A stretch of 6,581 nt of DNA from Chitinophagaceae bacterium (GTDB lineage Bacteria > Bacteroidota > Bacteroidia > Chitinophagales > Chitinophagaceae). The DNA is taken from NCBI GenBank assembly GCA_947483345.1, contig CANKNL010000172.1, forward strand, positions 1-6,581. The letters are read 5' to 3'. Shown here one piece after another: positions 1 to 6,077 of this stretch. The notes beneath the pieces were generated by a model, which was given only the letters and a program-made list of their open reading frames with translations, was not told where the DNA came from and did no database searches. How positions within the stretch are numbered: position 1 is the stretch's first letter; each line of letters begins with the position of its first letter. The position numbers were made by a program, and so were the translations under genes.

Positions 1-145
1 CCTAAAGCGAAACGAAAATGATTGAACTGATTTTGATTGTTACCCAAAACCAGCGGAACGTTTGTCAAACGAAAATTTTAGCAAACGAAAACTGCCACTG
101 TGCAGATCATCAGAAAGAAAGAATTTTATCCTTTGCCTTGCATAC

Positions 146-335
146 AACGTTTGGGTATTTGCGATGTGGCGGCGGATTTATTCGTCAGCCGGTACCTCAG
201 TTGATTAATGATTTACAAGTTGAAGATAAGCACAAAGGCTGATAGAAATCCGTCGGATGGAACTGCTGCTGATAGTAGTACAAAAGCCGATTGAACTTCC
301 GTCAGCCGCCATATTGCAAATACAATGTTAGCGGT
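146..335. repeat. Large nested inverted repeat, attC-like palindromic element
   Basis: The outer stem pairs 155-173 with 305-323: 19 positions, all Watson-Crick except two G/T pairs, with GTATTTGC facing GCAAATAC at the base and GGCGGC facing GCCGCC further in. Outside it, AAC (146-148) faces GTT (327-329), but the left side has six bases between the blocks and the right only three, leaving unpaired bases. Inside, 171-190 is also complementary with gaps to 237-254 (GGATTT against AAATCC, TCAGCC against GGCTGA), so the element can fold as a branched structure. No convincing ORF crosses it. Short outer AAC...GTT blocks, a long imperfect stem and extrahelical bases resemble integron attC sites, though the ends do not match the classical RYYYAAC/GTTRRRY rule exactly. 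It could instead be an ordinary interspersed repeat or a non-autonomous palindromic element. The remaining bases 1-145 and 336-374 hold no feature I can support. Confidence 0.7.
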
Positions 336-374
336 CTGGGCTTCATCAGTTTAATTGGGTAAAGTCTCTTAAAT

Positions 375-1007
375 CTAATATGTCACACCTGGTGTTTTGT
401 GCAAATAGGTGGCATCACTTAACTGGCATAAAATAAAATGAGCTACATCCGCCCTTGATATCATTTTCGTAAGAATATAATTTCCAACATTAGCACCGTG
501 TTTGTAGCTACCACGTTTTCTTCCATTTGTAAGCTGGCCCGGGCGGACTATCGTCCAATTTAACTTGCTGCTTCGAATTAATTTTTCCTGTTTGGCCTTA
601 TCCCTAAAGTAGAAAAAGATGATAACAGGAATTACAAAAAGAGTGTAATACAAACCAAGCTTAAATCTACTATCATTTATTCCAAGAGAAGTAACACAGA
701 TGAACCGGTTCACATTGTGCTTTTCCATTGCATGAATAATGTTCTTAGTCCCTTCCGAAAGAATGTTTGTCTTAATAAAAAATCTTTTGTGTCCAAGTGC
801 TGATAATACTGCATCCTGTCCTGCAACAACTTCTTGAACTTTGTCAAAATCAAGAACGTTTCCTTTTATAACGCTAAGATTCTGATGGGTAATTTTAACT
901 TTTTCAGGATTACGTACAAGAGCGGTCAAACTATGTCCTTGTTCCAAGGCTTGCTTAATAAGCTCCTTTCCAGTTCCGCCCGTTCCACCAATAATTAAAA
1001 GTTTCAT
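375..1007 (-). CDS. NAD(P)-binding atypical SDR / NmrA-like protein
   Basis: This 210-aa protein has a Rossmann fold of the NAD(P)H-binding (NmrA/SDR_a5-like) group. The nucleotide-binding loop IIGGTGGTG is at residues 5-13, followed by VRNPEK (31-36), whose Arg32 would suit the 2'-phosphate of NADP(H). GNVLD (49-53) and DAVLSALG (65-72) are the usual cofactor contacts, VTSLG (105-109) is the strand-4/5 serine region, and WTIVRPGQLTNG (151-162) and ISRADVAHFIL (183-193) are the family's late signature segments. There is no YxxxK dyad, so it is an atypical SDR. A hydrophobic stretch at 119-134 (YYTLFVIPVIIFFYF) sits where relatives have an amphipathic helix. Length is normal for the family. 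ATG at 1007 follows an A-rich leader without a Shine-Dalgarno sequence. It stands alone with its own promoter, between the recombinase relic and the palindromic element. Substrate unknown; cytosolic oxidoreductase or redox sensor is the likely role. Confidence 0.88.
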   Translation of the reverse strand: MKLLIIGGTGGTGKELIKQALEQGHSLTALVRNPEKVKITHQNLSVIKGNVLDFDKVQEVVAGQDAVLSALGHKRFFIKTNILSEGTKNIIHAMEKHNVNRFICVTSLGINDSRFKLGLYYTLFVIPVIIFFYFRDKAKQEKLIRSSKLNWTIVRPGQLTNGRKRGSYKHGANVGNYILTKMISRADVAHFILCQLSDATYLHKTPGVTY

Positions 1008-1058
1008 TTTATGTCAATTGTTTACAGATGATTAGGTCTAACAGCCTTGCCGCTAACT

Positions 1059-1089
1059 CAAAAATAGGAGAAAGTTTTAACGGCTCAAA
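1059..1089 (-). promoter_or_regulatory. Bacteroidota-type -33/-7 promoter of the SDR gene
   Basis: On the minus strand TTTG (1089-1086) is followed after 19 bases by TATTTTTG (1066-1059). This is an exact match to the Bacteroidota primary sigma consensus TTTG-N19..21-TAnnTTTG. Transcription would begin near 1050-1055, giving a leader of about 45 nt to the ATG at 1007. The predicted start falls in GTTAGCGGC (1057-1049), which shares GTTAGCGG with the right end of the palindrome at 328-335. The arms GCCGTTAA and TTAGCGGC (1084-1077 and 1056-1049) form an imperfect inverted repeat across the -7 box, a possible operator. Confidence 0.6.
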
Positions 1090-1184
1090 AGAAATTACTA
1101 TTTTTTAAAATACCTTAAAACCAATACCTTATTTAAAAAAACGAAAGTTTTAAGCCAAAAAAATTGTTTCGTCAATACAACCTC

Positions 1185-1285
1185 ATTAACCAAGCTTTAA
1201 TTCATCTAACAAACTTATAATTTACAGCAAATCATAAATTTTTATACGGAAAATAACACATTGTGATATTTATATCGTTATGCCC
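1185..1285 (-). pseudogene. Decayed 3' end of a second tyrosine recombinase gene
   Basis: By eye, these 101 bases align over their length with the last 100 bases of the intact recombinase gene (2231-2330): about 74 of 100 positions match, with one single-base gap. The first 17 bases on the gene strand, encoding Gly-His-Asn-Asp-Ile, are identical (1269-1285 and 2314-2330). Translation gives GHNDINITMCY, then a frameshift, then FRIKIYDLL, a stop, and IISLLDELKLG followed by a stop in the same place as the intact gene. The intact tail reads DMLQIISPLDDLKLD. Similarity ends abruptly at 1285/1286, and no further recombinase coding is recognisable to the right. The divergence suggests an old remnant of a related element, not a recent duplication of the neighbour. 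Confidence 0.8.
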
Positions 1286-1395
1286 TCGTTCAAGGCTTTT
1301 TGCAGTTGAAGAAATAAATCCACCTGTCTGGCATCACTACTCAATGTTCCAACAAGCCAGCTTTGCAGCAAACCCAATTGGTGGTTCATGCCTTA

Positions 1396-1575
1396 TTAAG
1401 CAGGTAGATGAGATTTTTTTGATGTCTTTGTTTTTGTCCTGCGGATTGCTTGTAACTGCTTTTTTGCTTTTTGTTTACTTATAAAGGCACTAATTGCAAA
1501 TTCTTCCTCCTTAGTAATAGGCTGTTGCTGTCCACCAATGAAATCCACATCTAATTCTTTGATTTTATTTTTCAT
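1396..1575 (-). CDS. Small 59-aa protein, partner of the GNAT-like gene
   Basis: This short ORF begins at ATG 1575, inside the last codons of the GNAT-like gene: the motif ATGAAAAATAA holds both its start and the upstream stop, an 11-bp overlap that implies translational coupling. The protein has an acidic first half, starting MKNKIKELDVDFIGGQQQ and continuing with PITKEEEFAISAFI, and a strongly basic second half rich in Lys and Arg that ends SHLPA. No signal peptide or membrane segment is present. The LDVDFIGG...TKEEE...IS.FI pattern has the look of a conserved small Bacteroidota family, but I cannot name it. The basic tail may be longer than the ancestral end. Overlap, size and charge would fit an antitoxin-like or accessory partner of the enzyme upstream, which is inference only. 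Confidence 0.62.
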   Translation of the reverse strand: MKNKIKELDVDFIGGQQQPITKEEEFAISAFISKQKAKKQLQAIRRTKTKTSKKSHLPA

Positions 1576-2097
1576 TTGGAAAATATTTATTTATAAGTTT
1601 TAATGCTGCTAGTGTGTCAATAATCATAATTCTACCGCCAGCATGCATGGCTCCTAAAGTGTCAATATAATGTTGCACAAGTTGTGTCTTGGAAAAGAAA
1701 GAGACATTACCTTCATGTCCACGCTGAAAAGCAAGTTTGCAGGCAAAAGCAACTAAGTTTCCAGGAACGCCTGCATAAACTTTTGTTTTCCCTTTGTTGA
1801 AAGTGCACTTTCTACAAGATGCATGTAAACATGGTCTGATTTAATTTCTAAACTTATCAAACCTTGAATTACGGATTGATTATTTACAATTGTTAATTTA
1901 TAAACATCACGTTCTGGTTGCTTAAATTCTAATTTCCAATCAAACTGCCAATTGTTCTGCTTAATAACGGCCTTTAGGTCAATAGCAGAAACAAGAGAAA
2001 TATCAGTTGTAAAACTGTCGCCAGTCACAACATTTTGAACAGAATTAGTTAGTTTATCTATAATAAAATCGAGTGCTTTGTTCCGCTGTTTTTTCAC
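1565..2097 (-). pseudogene. GNAT-like acetyltransferase gene interrupted by one -1 frameshift
   Basis: The first frame runs from GTG 2097 (a TAA directly upstream excludes a longer start) to TAG 1753 and gives 114 aa. In the -1 frame, reading continues without a break from the GGGAAAA run (1792-1786) to TAA 1565. The second part begins GKTKVYAGVPGN and goes on LVAFACKLAFQRGHEGNVSF, with ALKLINKYFPNEK at the end. Joined, the protein is about 177 aa. V-YAGVPGNLVAFACKLAFQRGHEG resembles motif A of GNAT N-acetyltransferases, the acetyl-CoA pyrophosphate loop plus helix, and SKTQLVQHYIDTLGA resembles the late helix and strand. The 114-aa product alone lacks all of this, so it would be inactive as an acetyltransferase. 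The shift lies in homopolymers, so it may be a mutation, a sequencing error, or programmed frameshifting at G GGA AAA. It overlaps the 59-aa ORF. Substrate unknown. Confidence 0.75.
1786..1792 (-). other. Candidate -1 slippery heptamer G GGA AAA
   Basis: On the coding strand the zero-frame codons are AAG GGA AAA CAA, so the heptamer G GGA AAA has the X XXY YYZ phasing needed for tandem -1 slippage. Slipping gives GGG AAA ACA AAA GTT and enters precisely the frame that encodes the acetyl-CoA-binding half. A small CAGG-CGTT-CCTG stem (1773-1762) lies 12 nt downstream, weak for a stimulator. The same run is also a natural indel hotspot. Confidence 0.35.
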
Positions 2098-2101
2098 TTA
2101 A

Positions 2102-2133
2102 CGAATTTACGAAATAAAATGGTTCTCGTCAAA
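2102..2133 (-). promoter_or_regulatory. Possible promoter of the GNAT-like/small-ORF pair
   Basis: On the minus strand TTTG (2133-2130) and TAAATTCG (2109-2102) are separated by 20 bases; the second box differs from TAnnTTTG at one position. The GTG start lies only four bases beyond the -7 box, so the transcript would be leaderless or nearly so. One mismatch in an A+T-rich region makes this a weak call. Confidence 0.3.
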
Positions 2134-2231
2134 TGCTGATTGAAGTATGGAGTACCTCCGATGGCAACGCCACCAATTTAAAATACGCGAAAGTTTGCAG
2201 CCTATATAAAACCTTCATGCTACACCAAAAA

Positions 2232-3464
2232 TTAATCAAGCTTCAAATCATCCAAAGGACTTATAATTTGTAACATATCGCGGTTTGTTACATGCAAATA
2301 ACGCAAAGTCGTTTTTATATCGTTATGCCCAAGTAATTTCATAATCATCATCACATCTGTTCCCTTATCAAGTAAATGTGTAGCAAAACTATGCCGCAAC
2401 GCATGTATACTGCCAGGCTTTAAAATACCGGCCTTTTGCTTGGCCGAAGCTAATACCATTTGCAGGCTCCTGGTACTGTATGGCGCACCGGCATATTGCC
2501 CCTGAAATAACATCCCATCACGTGCCGGCTTGTATTGATTCCAGTATTCTCTTAACATCACCAATAACACCGGACTCAACCTAACCATCCGGTCCTTTTT
2601 TCCCTTGGCCTGCTTTATTAATATACACATACGCTTACTGTCGATATGAGCCGTTTTAATGGCCACCACCTCACTCACCCGCAATCCCGAACTGTAGGCC
2701 AACATCAGCATCGTTTTATGCTTTACATTATCAACCGACTTTAAAATAGCAGCTATCTCATCCTGATTAAAAAAATTGGGCAACTGCAACTGCTTCTTAG
2801 GCCTGGGTATTTCCCAAAAAAACTTTTCCCTGCCCAACACCTGCTCATAATAATATTTTAATGCATTCATACGGCTGTGCAACGTGTTTTCTGTAAGCCG
2901 TAATTTTTCATAACAAAAAAGTAAATACCTTTTTATATGCTCAACCTGCAACGCATCGGCTGGTATGTCTTTTAATATGCCAAGCAATTGCTTCATCTCA
3001 CCCAAATACGTGCGTATAGTGCTGCTGCTATAAGCCCTTAATTTTAAATGATCATGCATGGCAGGTATTACATGCGCATTGATACCACTTATCCGGCTAC
3101 CCTTATAAATGGCAATGGCATTAGGGTTTGTTATATTAACAGCCGGCTTTTTTTGAAGAGGCCCCGCAACTGTGGCCACAACTGGTGTAGTTACTGCCGG
3201 TACCGTATTTAAATGACCCGCTTTTTTCTGTTGCAGATAAGTAGCAAGTGCTGTACGGTCTACCTGCGCCTTGCCAACCAAGGCTGTTAACAGGGTATCA
3301 TAATTTTGTTTGCTTAATGCAATGTACCAACAGCTAAACGTTTTGCTCCAGCGGGCCCCGGCTTGTTTTTGTACGGCTTCATTTAAAACCTGGCTGTTTA
3401 TAAAATAAATGCCAATACACTCCTGCCCACGATGAACAAAGGCTTTAAGTAATACAGTTTCCAT
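2232..3464 (-). CDS. Tyrosine recombinase/integrase, XerC/D-like catalytic domain
   Basis: Site-specific recombinase of 410 aa, counted from ATG 3464. An in-frame TTG at 3512, just after a stop, would add 16 residues, but the ATG gives the more typical METVLLKAF start. Residues 1-60 form a small N-terminal domain with GARWSKTFSCWYI (36-48), a type of extension I associate with Bacteroidota integrases. A low-complexity Ala/Val/Thr/Pro linker (about 85-125) follows, then a SAM-like core-binding domain (about 132-219) and the catalytic domain (about 229-399). The full active site is visible: Arg262 (SSGLRVSE), Lys287 (AKGKKDR), His354 and Arg357 (HALRH), His380 (LLGHNDI) and nucleophile Tyr389 (TTLRYLHV). 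There is no extra insertion of the integron IntI type between the Lys hairpin and the HxxR box. It is intact and lies between the chromosomal M28 gene and A+T-rich cargo, so mobility of the left region is its probable job; XerC/D chromosome resolution is unlikely given the extension. Confidence 0.92.
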   Translation of the reverse strand: METVLLKAFVHRGQECIGIYFINSQVLNEAVQKQAGARWSKTFSCWYIALSKQNYDTLLTALVGKAQVDRTALATYLQQKKAGHLNTVPAVTTPVVATVAGPLQKKPAVNITNPNAIAIYKGSRISGINAHVIPAMHDHLKLRAYSSSTIRTYLGEMKQLLGILKDIPADALQVEHIKRYLLFCYEKLRLTENTLHSRMNALKYYYEQVLGREKFFWEIPRPKKQLQLPNFFNQDEIAAILKSVDNVKHKTMLMLAYSSGLRVSEVVAIKTAHIDSKRMCILIKQAKGKKDRMVRLSPVLLVMLREYWNQYKPARDGMLFQGQYAGAPYSTRSLQMVLASAKQKAGILKPGSIHALRHSFATHLLDKGTDVMMIMKLLGHNDIKTTLRYLHVTNRDMLQIISPLDDLKLD

Positions 3465-3735
3465 GTTGTTTGCGCAATCAAGTATGGGCAGTTTGGCTGT
3501 ATGTAATCTCAACTAAGCAGGGCTTTGCCGTTCCTCAATTACAGTTTTTGTAGATAAAAGGGTAGATTAATACATCTAATATAGAGAATAAAATTCATAT
3601 AGTTTATAATTAATTTAAAATTTTTCTAAACAGCTCAAAAAAATCGATTTATTTAATAGAGATACCTGGTAAATGCCTTTAATAAATTACGGCGTTCACC
3701 TGTTTAATGCGTACACATCATAAAACCAAAGTGTA

Positions 3736-5043
3736 TTACTTTTCCTGCTCTACCCGTGTTGGCGTATCCTTGCCACTTACAATGGTTTTACTGCTTAATG
3801 CAATGGCTTTAATAATCTCGGCCATATTACCCATATCCAGTGTGGTTATATCATCGCTTAGCTTATGATAATTGGGTTCGTTATTGGGCGGCTGCTCCAT
3901 TTTGGCTGTGGAGATGGTATGTGCAGGCACACCCAATGCAGCCAGGGTGGCATTATCACTGCGGTAAAATAAATTTTGTTTGGGATAGGGGTCGGGTTCA
4001 AAATGAAATTTTGAATTAACCAAATTGGCTTGTAATATTTTTCCCATATCCGTTTTTTCGTACCCGGTTATATAAGCACTGTTGGTTCCCCACTGGCTTT
4101 CGGTACCAATCATTTCTATATTAAACATGGCCATTACCTTATCTGGGTTCAGCTGTTTGCTAAAATAACGACTGCCATAACCTCCAATTTCTTCGGCAGT
4201 AAAAGCAACAAAAATTAAACTGCGCTCATTGTTTTTTAACTGGCTAAAATACTTGGCCAGCATCAGCACAGCCGTAGTGCCGGCAGCATCATCATTGGCC
4301 CCATTGTAAATGCTGTCGCCGGTTTTATCGGGTTTGCCAATACCCAAATGATCGTAATGCCCGGCAAAAATGATATACTCGTCTTTCTTAGTTTTTCCCG
4401 GAATAAAACCCAGCACATTTTTCAACTTCTGCTCCGTAATGTTGTTTTTTACCTGCAGCTTACAACTGGCCGGATTAACAGTAGCAGTTAAAATAAAGAT
4501 CTGCGTAAAAGCCGATGCAAATTTATCCCGGCCCGTAATCCATTGTATGCGTTTAAAAAGATTAGCATGCGCCGTATCAACCAATACCAGTAAATTTTTT
4601 TGTGATTGGGTTAAGGGATAAATCAGCTTACTAAAATCATCTTCTTTTTTTACAACTACCGTTTCATAACCGGCTAAACTTTGTATTTGCAGATCGGCTG
4701 CCGATGTATTTACAACCACATTGCTGCTGCTCAGTATCTCCGCATCCAACAGGCCGCTTATTTCCGTCATCTTGGTTTTAACCAATACAATATCCTGAAA
4801 ATAATTTTTATTATCGCCCCAAAAAGCCAGTTTGCTTTTTGCAAATTCGGCTGCAATAAATTCGGCCGCCTTATCAATGCCCGGGGTAAAGGTTTTGCGG
4901 CCCTGCATATCATCGGCCGAGAGTATTTTTTCTATACGCGCCACTTCTGTGGCATTAATGATCTTATCAATGCTCTGCGATGAGGCAGAAAAAAAACACA
5001 GCAATAAGAGGCTGTGCAGCAAAAATTTTTTTTTAATTATCAT
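3736..5043 (-). CDS. Secreted M28-family zinc peptidase
   Basis: A 435-aa exported metallopeptidase. Residues 1-22 are a Sec signal peptide: Lys4-6, a Leu-rich core, and a probable cut near SASSQ. The Cys16 context is not a lipobox. Residues 30-215 hold the helical start and a divergent insert; the M28 catalytic core covers about 220-415. Metal ligands by family alignment are His229 (AGHYDHLG), Asp251 (GANDDAAG), Glu285 with catalytic base Glu284 (FTAEEIGG), and His393 (NYHKLSDD). The fifth ligand position, usually Asp in N-[IL]-D-M, is Glu310 (NIEMIG), a conservative swap common in this subgroup. The expected role is an aminopeptidase-like hydrolase in the periplasm or outside the cell. ATG 5043 follows the repeat-rich spacer, with no Shine-Dalgarno sequence. 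Codons 4-6 form an A9 run followed by T5 (5034-5021), which is slippage-prone. Length is ordinary for the family. Exact substrate cannot be told. Confidence 0.92.
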   Translation of the reverse strand: MIIKKKFLLHSLLLLCFFSASSQSIDKIINATEVARIEKILSADDMQGRKTFTPGIDKAAEFIAAEFAKSKLAFWGDNKNYFQDIVLVKTKMTEISGLLDAEILSSSNVVVNTSAADLQIQSLAGYETVVVKKEDDFSKLIYPLTQSQKNLLVLVDTAHANLFKRIQWITGRDKFASAFTQIFILTATVNPASCKLQVKNNITEQKLKNVLGFIPGKTKKDEYIIFAGHYDHLGIGKPDKTGDSIYNGANDDAAGTTAVLMLAKYFSQLKNNERSLIFVAFTAEEIGGYGSRYFSKQLNPDKVMAMFNIEMIGTESQWGTNSAYITGYEKTDMGKILQANLVNSKFHFEPDPYPKQNLFYRSDNATLAALGVPAHTISTAKMEQPPNNEPNYHKLSDDITTLDMGNMAEIIKAIALSSKTIVSGKDTPTRVEQEK

Positions 5044-5061
5044 AGCTAAACTTCTAAACCT

Positions 5062-5298
5062 TCTTCAACAACTTTCAACAATCTTCAACCCCCTTCAACA
5101 ACCTTCAACAATCTTCAACAATCTTCAACAATCTTCAACAATCTTCAACAATCTTCAACAATCTTCAACCTCCTAAACCCCCTAAACCCCCTAAACCTCC
5201 TTCAACCCCCTTCAACAACCTTCAACAACCTTCAACAACTTCCCCCCCTTCAACAACCTTCAACCCCTTTCAACAACTTTCAACCCCCTTCTCCCCCC
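5062..5298. repeat. Imperfect 10-bp tandem repeat tract (CTTCAACAAT-like)
   Basis: The hexamer TTCAAC occurs 19 times here, mostly in units of 8-10 bp such as CTTCAACAAT, CTTCAACAAC and CTTCAACCCC. Six consecutive perfect CTTCAACAAT units lie at 5103-5162. A sub-block with 9-bp period, TAAACCCCC (TAAA at 5174, 5183 and 5192), interrupts it. The plus strand is almost free of G and the minus strand, which is the mRNA sense, almost free of C. C-runs of 7, 4, 5 and 6 occur at 5242-5248, 5264-5267, 5284-5288 and 5293-5298, the last touching the regulator's stop codon. It fills the gap between the regulator and the peptidase, so any read-through transcript would carry it as an unstructured or G-rich leader. 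Probably slippage-grown; function unknown. Confidence 0.9.
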
Positions 5299-6030
5299 TC
5301 ACAAACTCATCATCTCCTTAAACTTTACCGCCTGCCTGCGGCTCACTTCAATTTTTTCGCCAGCATGCAGCTCCAGTAAAAGGCCACCATTAAAATAAGG
5401 TTCAATTTTTTCAATCAACCGCAGGTTTACAATATGCTTGCGATTGGCCCTGAAAAATGTTTTTTCATCCAGCCTTTCCTCAAGCGCATTGAGCGACTTT
5501 AATATCAGTGGCTTATAACTGCCAAAAAATACCTTGGCATAATTGCCCACACTCTCAAATAAACGCACTTCACTAAGCTTTACAAACCAACACCGTTCGC
5601 CATCCTTTACAAAGATCTGATCCTTATCTGTTAAAATACCGCGGTTGATGCCGGCCATAGTGGCTGCCATTTCTTTTTCATCGGCCAATTGTAATTTTTG
5701 AATGGCATCGGCCAGGCGCTTGGGCTCTACGGGCTTCATCAAATAATCAAGCGCATTTACTTCAAACGCTTTTAAAGCATATTCATCATAGGCCGTTGTA
5801 AAAATTACATGCGGGGCACTGTCTAACTCCGTTAACATATCAAAACCTGTTTTACCAGGCATCTGTATGTCTAAAAAAATAAGATCCGGCGACAGGCTTT
5901 CAATTTTTTCGAGCCCCTCATTGGCATTGGCAGCTTCACCTACCACTTCAATCTCCGGAAACTCCAGCAGTAATTTTTTCAATTCATTTCTGGCTAAACG
6001 CTCATCATCTATTATTAAGGCCTTTTGCAT
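5299..6030 (-). CDS. LytTR-family response regulator
   Basis: A 243-aa two-component regulator of the LytR/AlgR type. The receiver domain covers residues 1-120: acidic pair Asp8-Asp9 (IIDDERLAR), phospho-acceptor Asp54 (IFLDIQMPG), Thr79 (FTTAYDEYALKAF) and Lys99 (YLMKPV). After a short linker, a LytTR DNA-binding domain spans about 135-240, with FVKDGERCWFVKLSEV, FFRANRKHIVNL and IEVSRRQAVKFKEMM as its recognisable segments. ATG 6030 follows an A-rich leader. The gene lies 47 bp after the sensor kinase and is surely its partner. LytTR proteins bind direct repeats upstream of targets; no target can be assigned here. All key phosphorylation residues are present. The peptidase gene is downstream but separated by the repeat tract, so co-transcription is uncertain. 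Confidence 0.95.
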   Translation of the reverse strand: MQKALIIDDERLARNELKKLLLEFPEIEVVGEAANANEGLEKIESLSPDLIFLDIQMPGKTGFDMLTELDSAPHVIFTTAYDEYALKAFEVNALDYLMKPVEPKRLADAIQKLQLADEKEMAATMAGINRGILTDKDQIFVKDGERCWFVKLSEVRLFESVGNYAKVFFGSYKPLILKSLNALEERLDEKTFFRANRKHIVNLRLIEKIEPYFNGGLLLELHAGEKIEVSRRQAVKFKEMMSL

Positions 6031-6047
6031 GATCTGTTTTTTTTGAG

Positions 6048-6067
6048 CCTGCCTAACGGCAGACAGG
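6048..6067. repeat. Short inverted repeat between kinase and regulator genes
   Basis: CTGCC (6049-6053) and GGCAG (6058-6062) enclose a TAAC loop, and CCTG/CAGG at the outer ends (6048-6051 and 6064-6067) offer an alternative pairing. On the transcribed strand the stem is followed by CTC and an A-run, not a T-run, so it is not an intrinsic terminator. Similar CCTG/CAGG-rich palindromes are scattered between genes in some Chitinophagaceae, from memory; only one copy is in this window. Confidence 0.5.
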
Positions 6068-6077
6068 TTGAGTGTAT

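Noticed and set aside
1..21. Plus-strand PKAKRK followed by a stop, which could be the basic C-terminus of a gene entering from the left.
   Set aside because: Only six codons are visible; chance is as good an explanation.
10..91. Three copies of AAACGAAAA at 10-18, 67-75 and 83-91.
   Set aside because: Irregular spacing (57 and 16 bases) and A-rich composition; not enough for a CRISPR, iteron or operator call.
18..242. 74-aa plus-strand ORF.
   Set aside because: It runs through the left arm of the palindrome, has no recognisable motif and looks like non-coding sequence.
1263..1484. 73-aa plus-strand ORF.
   Set aside because: It lies antisense to the 59-aa ORF and the recombinase relic, both better supported on the minus strand.
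2232..3464. Naming the recombinase an integron integrase (IntI).
   Set aside because: The IntI-specific insertion between the catalytic Lys hairpin and the HxxR box is absent and the N-terminal extension is foreign to IntI, so any cassette idea must rest on a different recombinase class.
3513..3735. Terminator or promoter between peptidase and recombinase.
   Set aside because: The spacer is A+T-rich with no clear stem-loop plus T-run and no TTTG...TAnnTTTG pair at the right distance.
5103..5162. Six perfect 10-bp units as a CRISPR array.
   Set aside because: Units are directly adjacent with no spacers and far too short.
4370..5176. Three plus-strand ORFs (4370-4621, 4681-4983, 4832-5176).
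   Set aside because: Shadows of the M28 peptidase gene and of the adjoining repeat tract; the last one is extended only by the stop-free repeats.
6048..6067. Intrinsic terminator between kinase and regulator.
   Set aside because: The stem is only five base pairs and no T-run follows on the transcribed strand.
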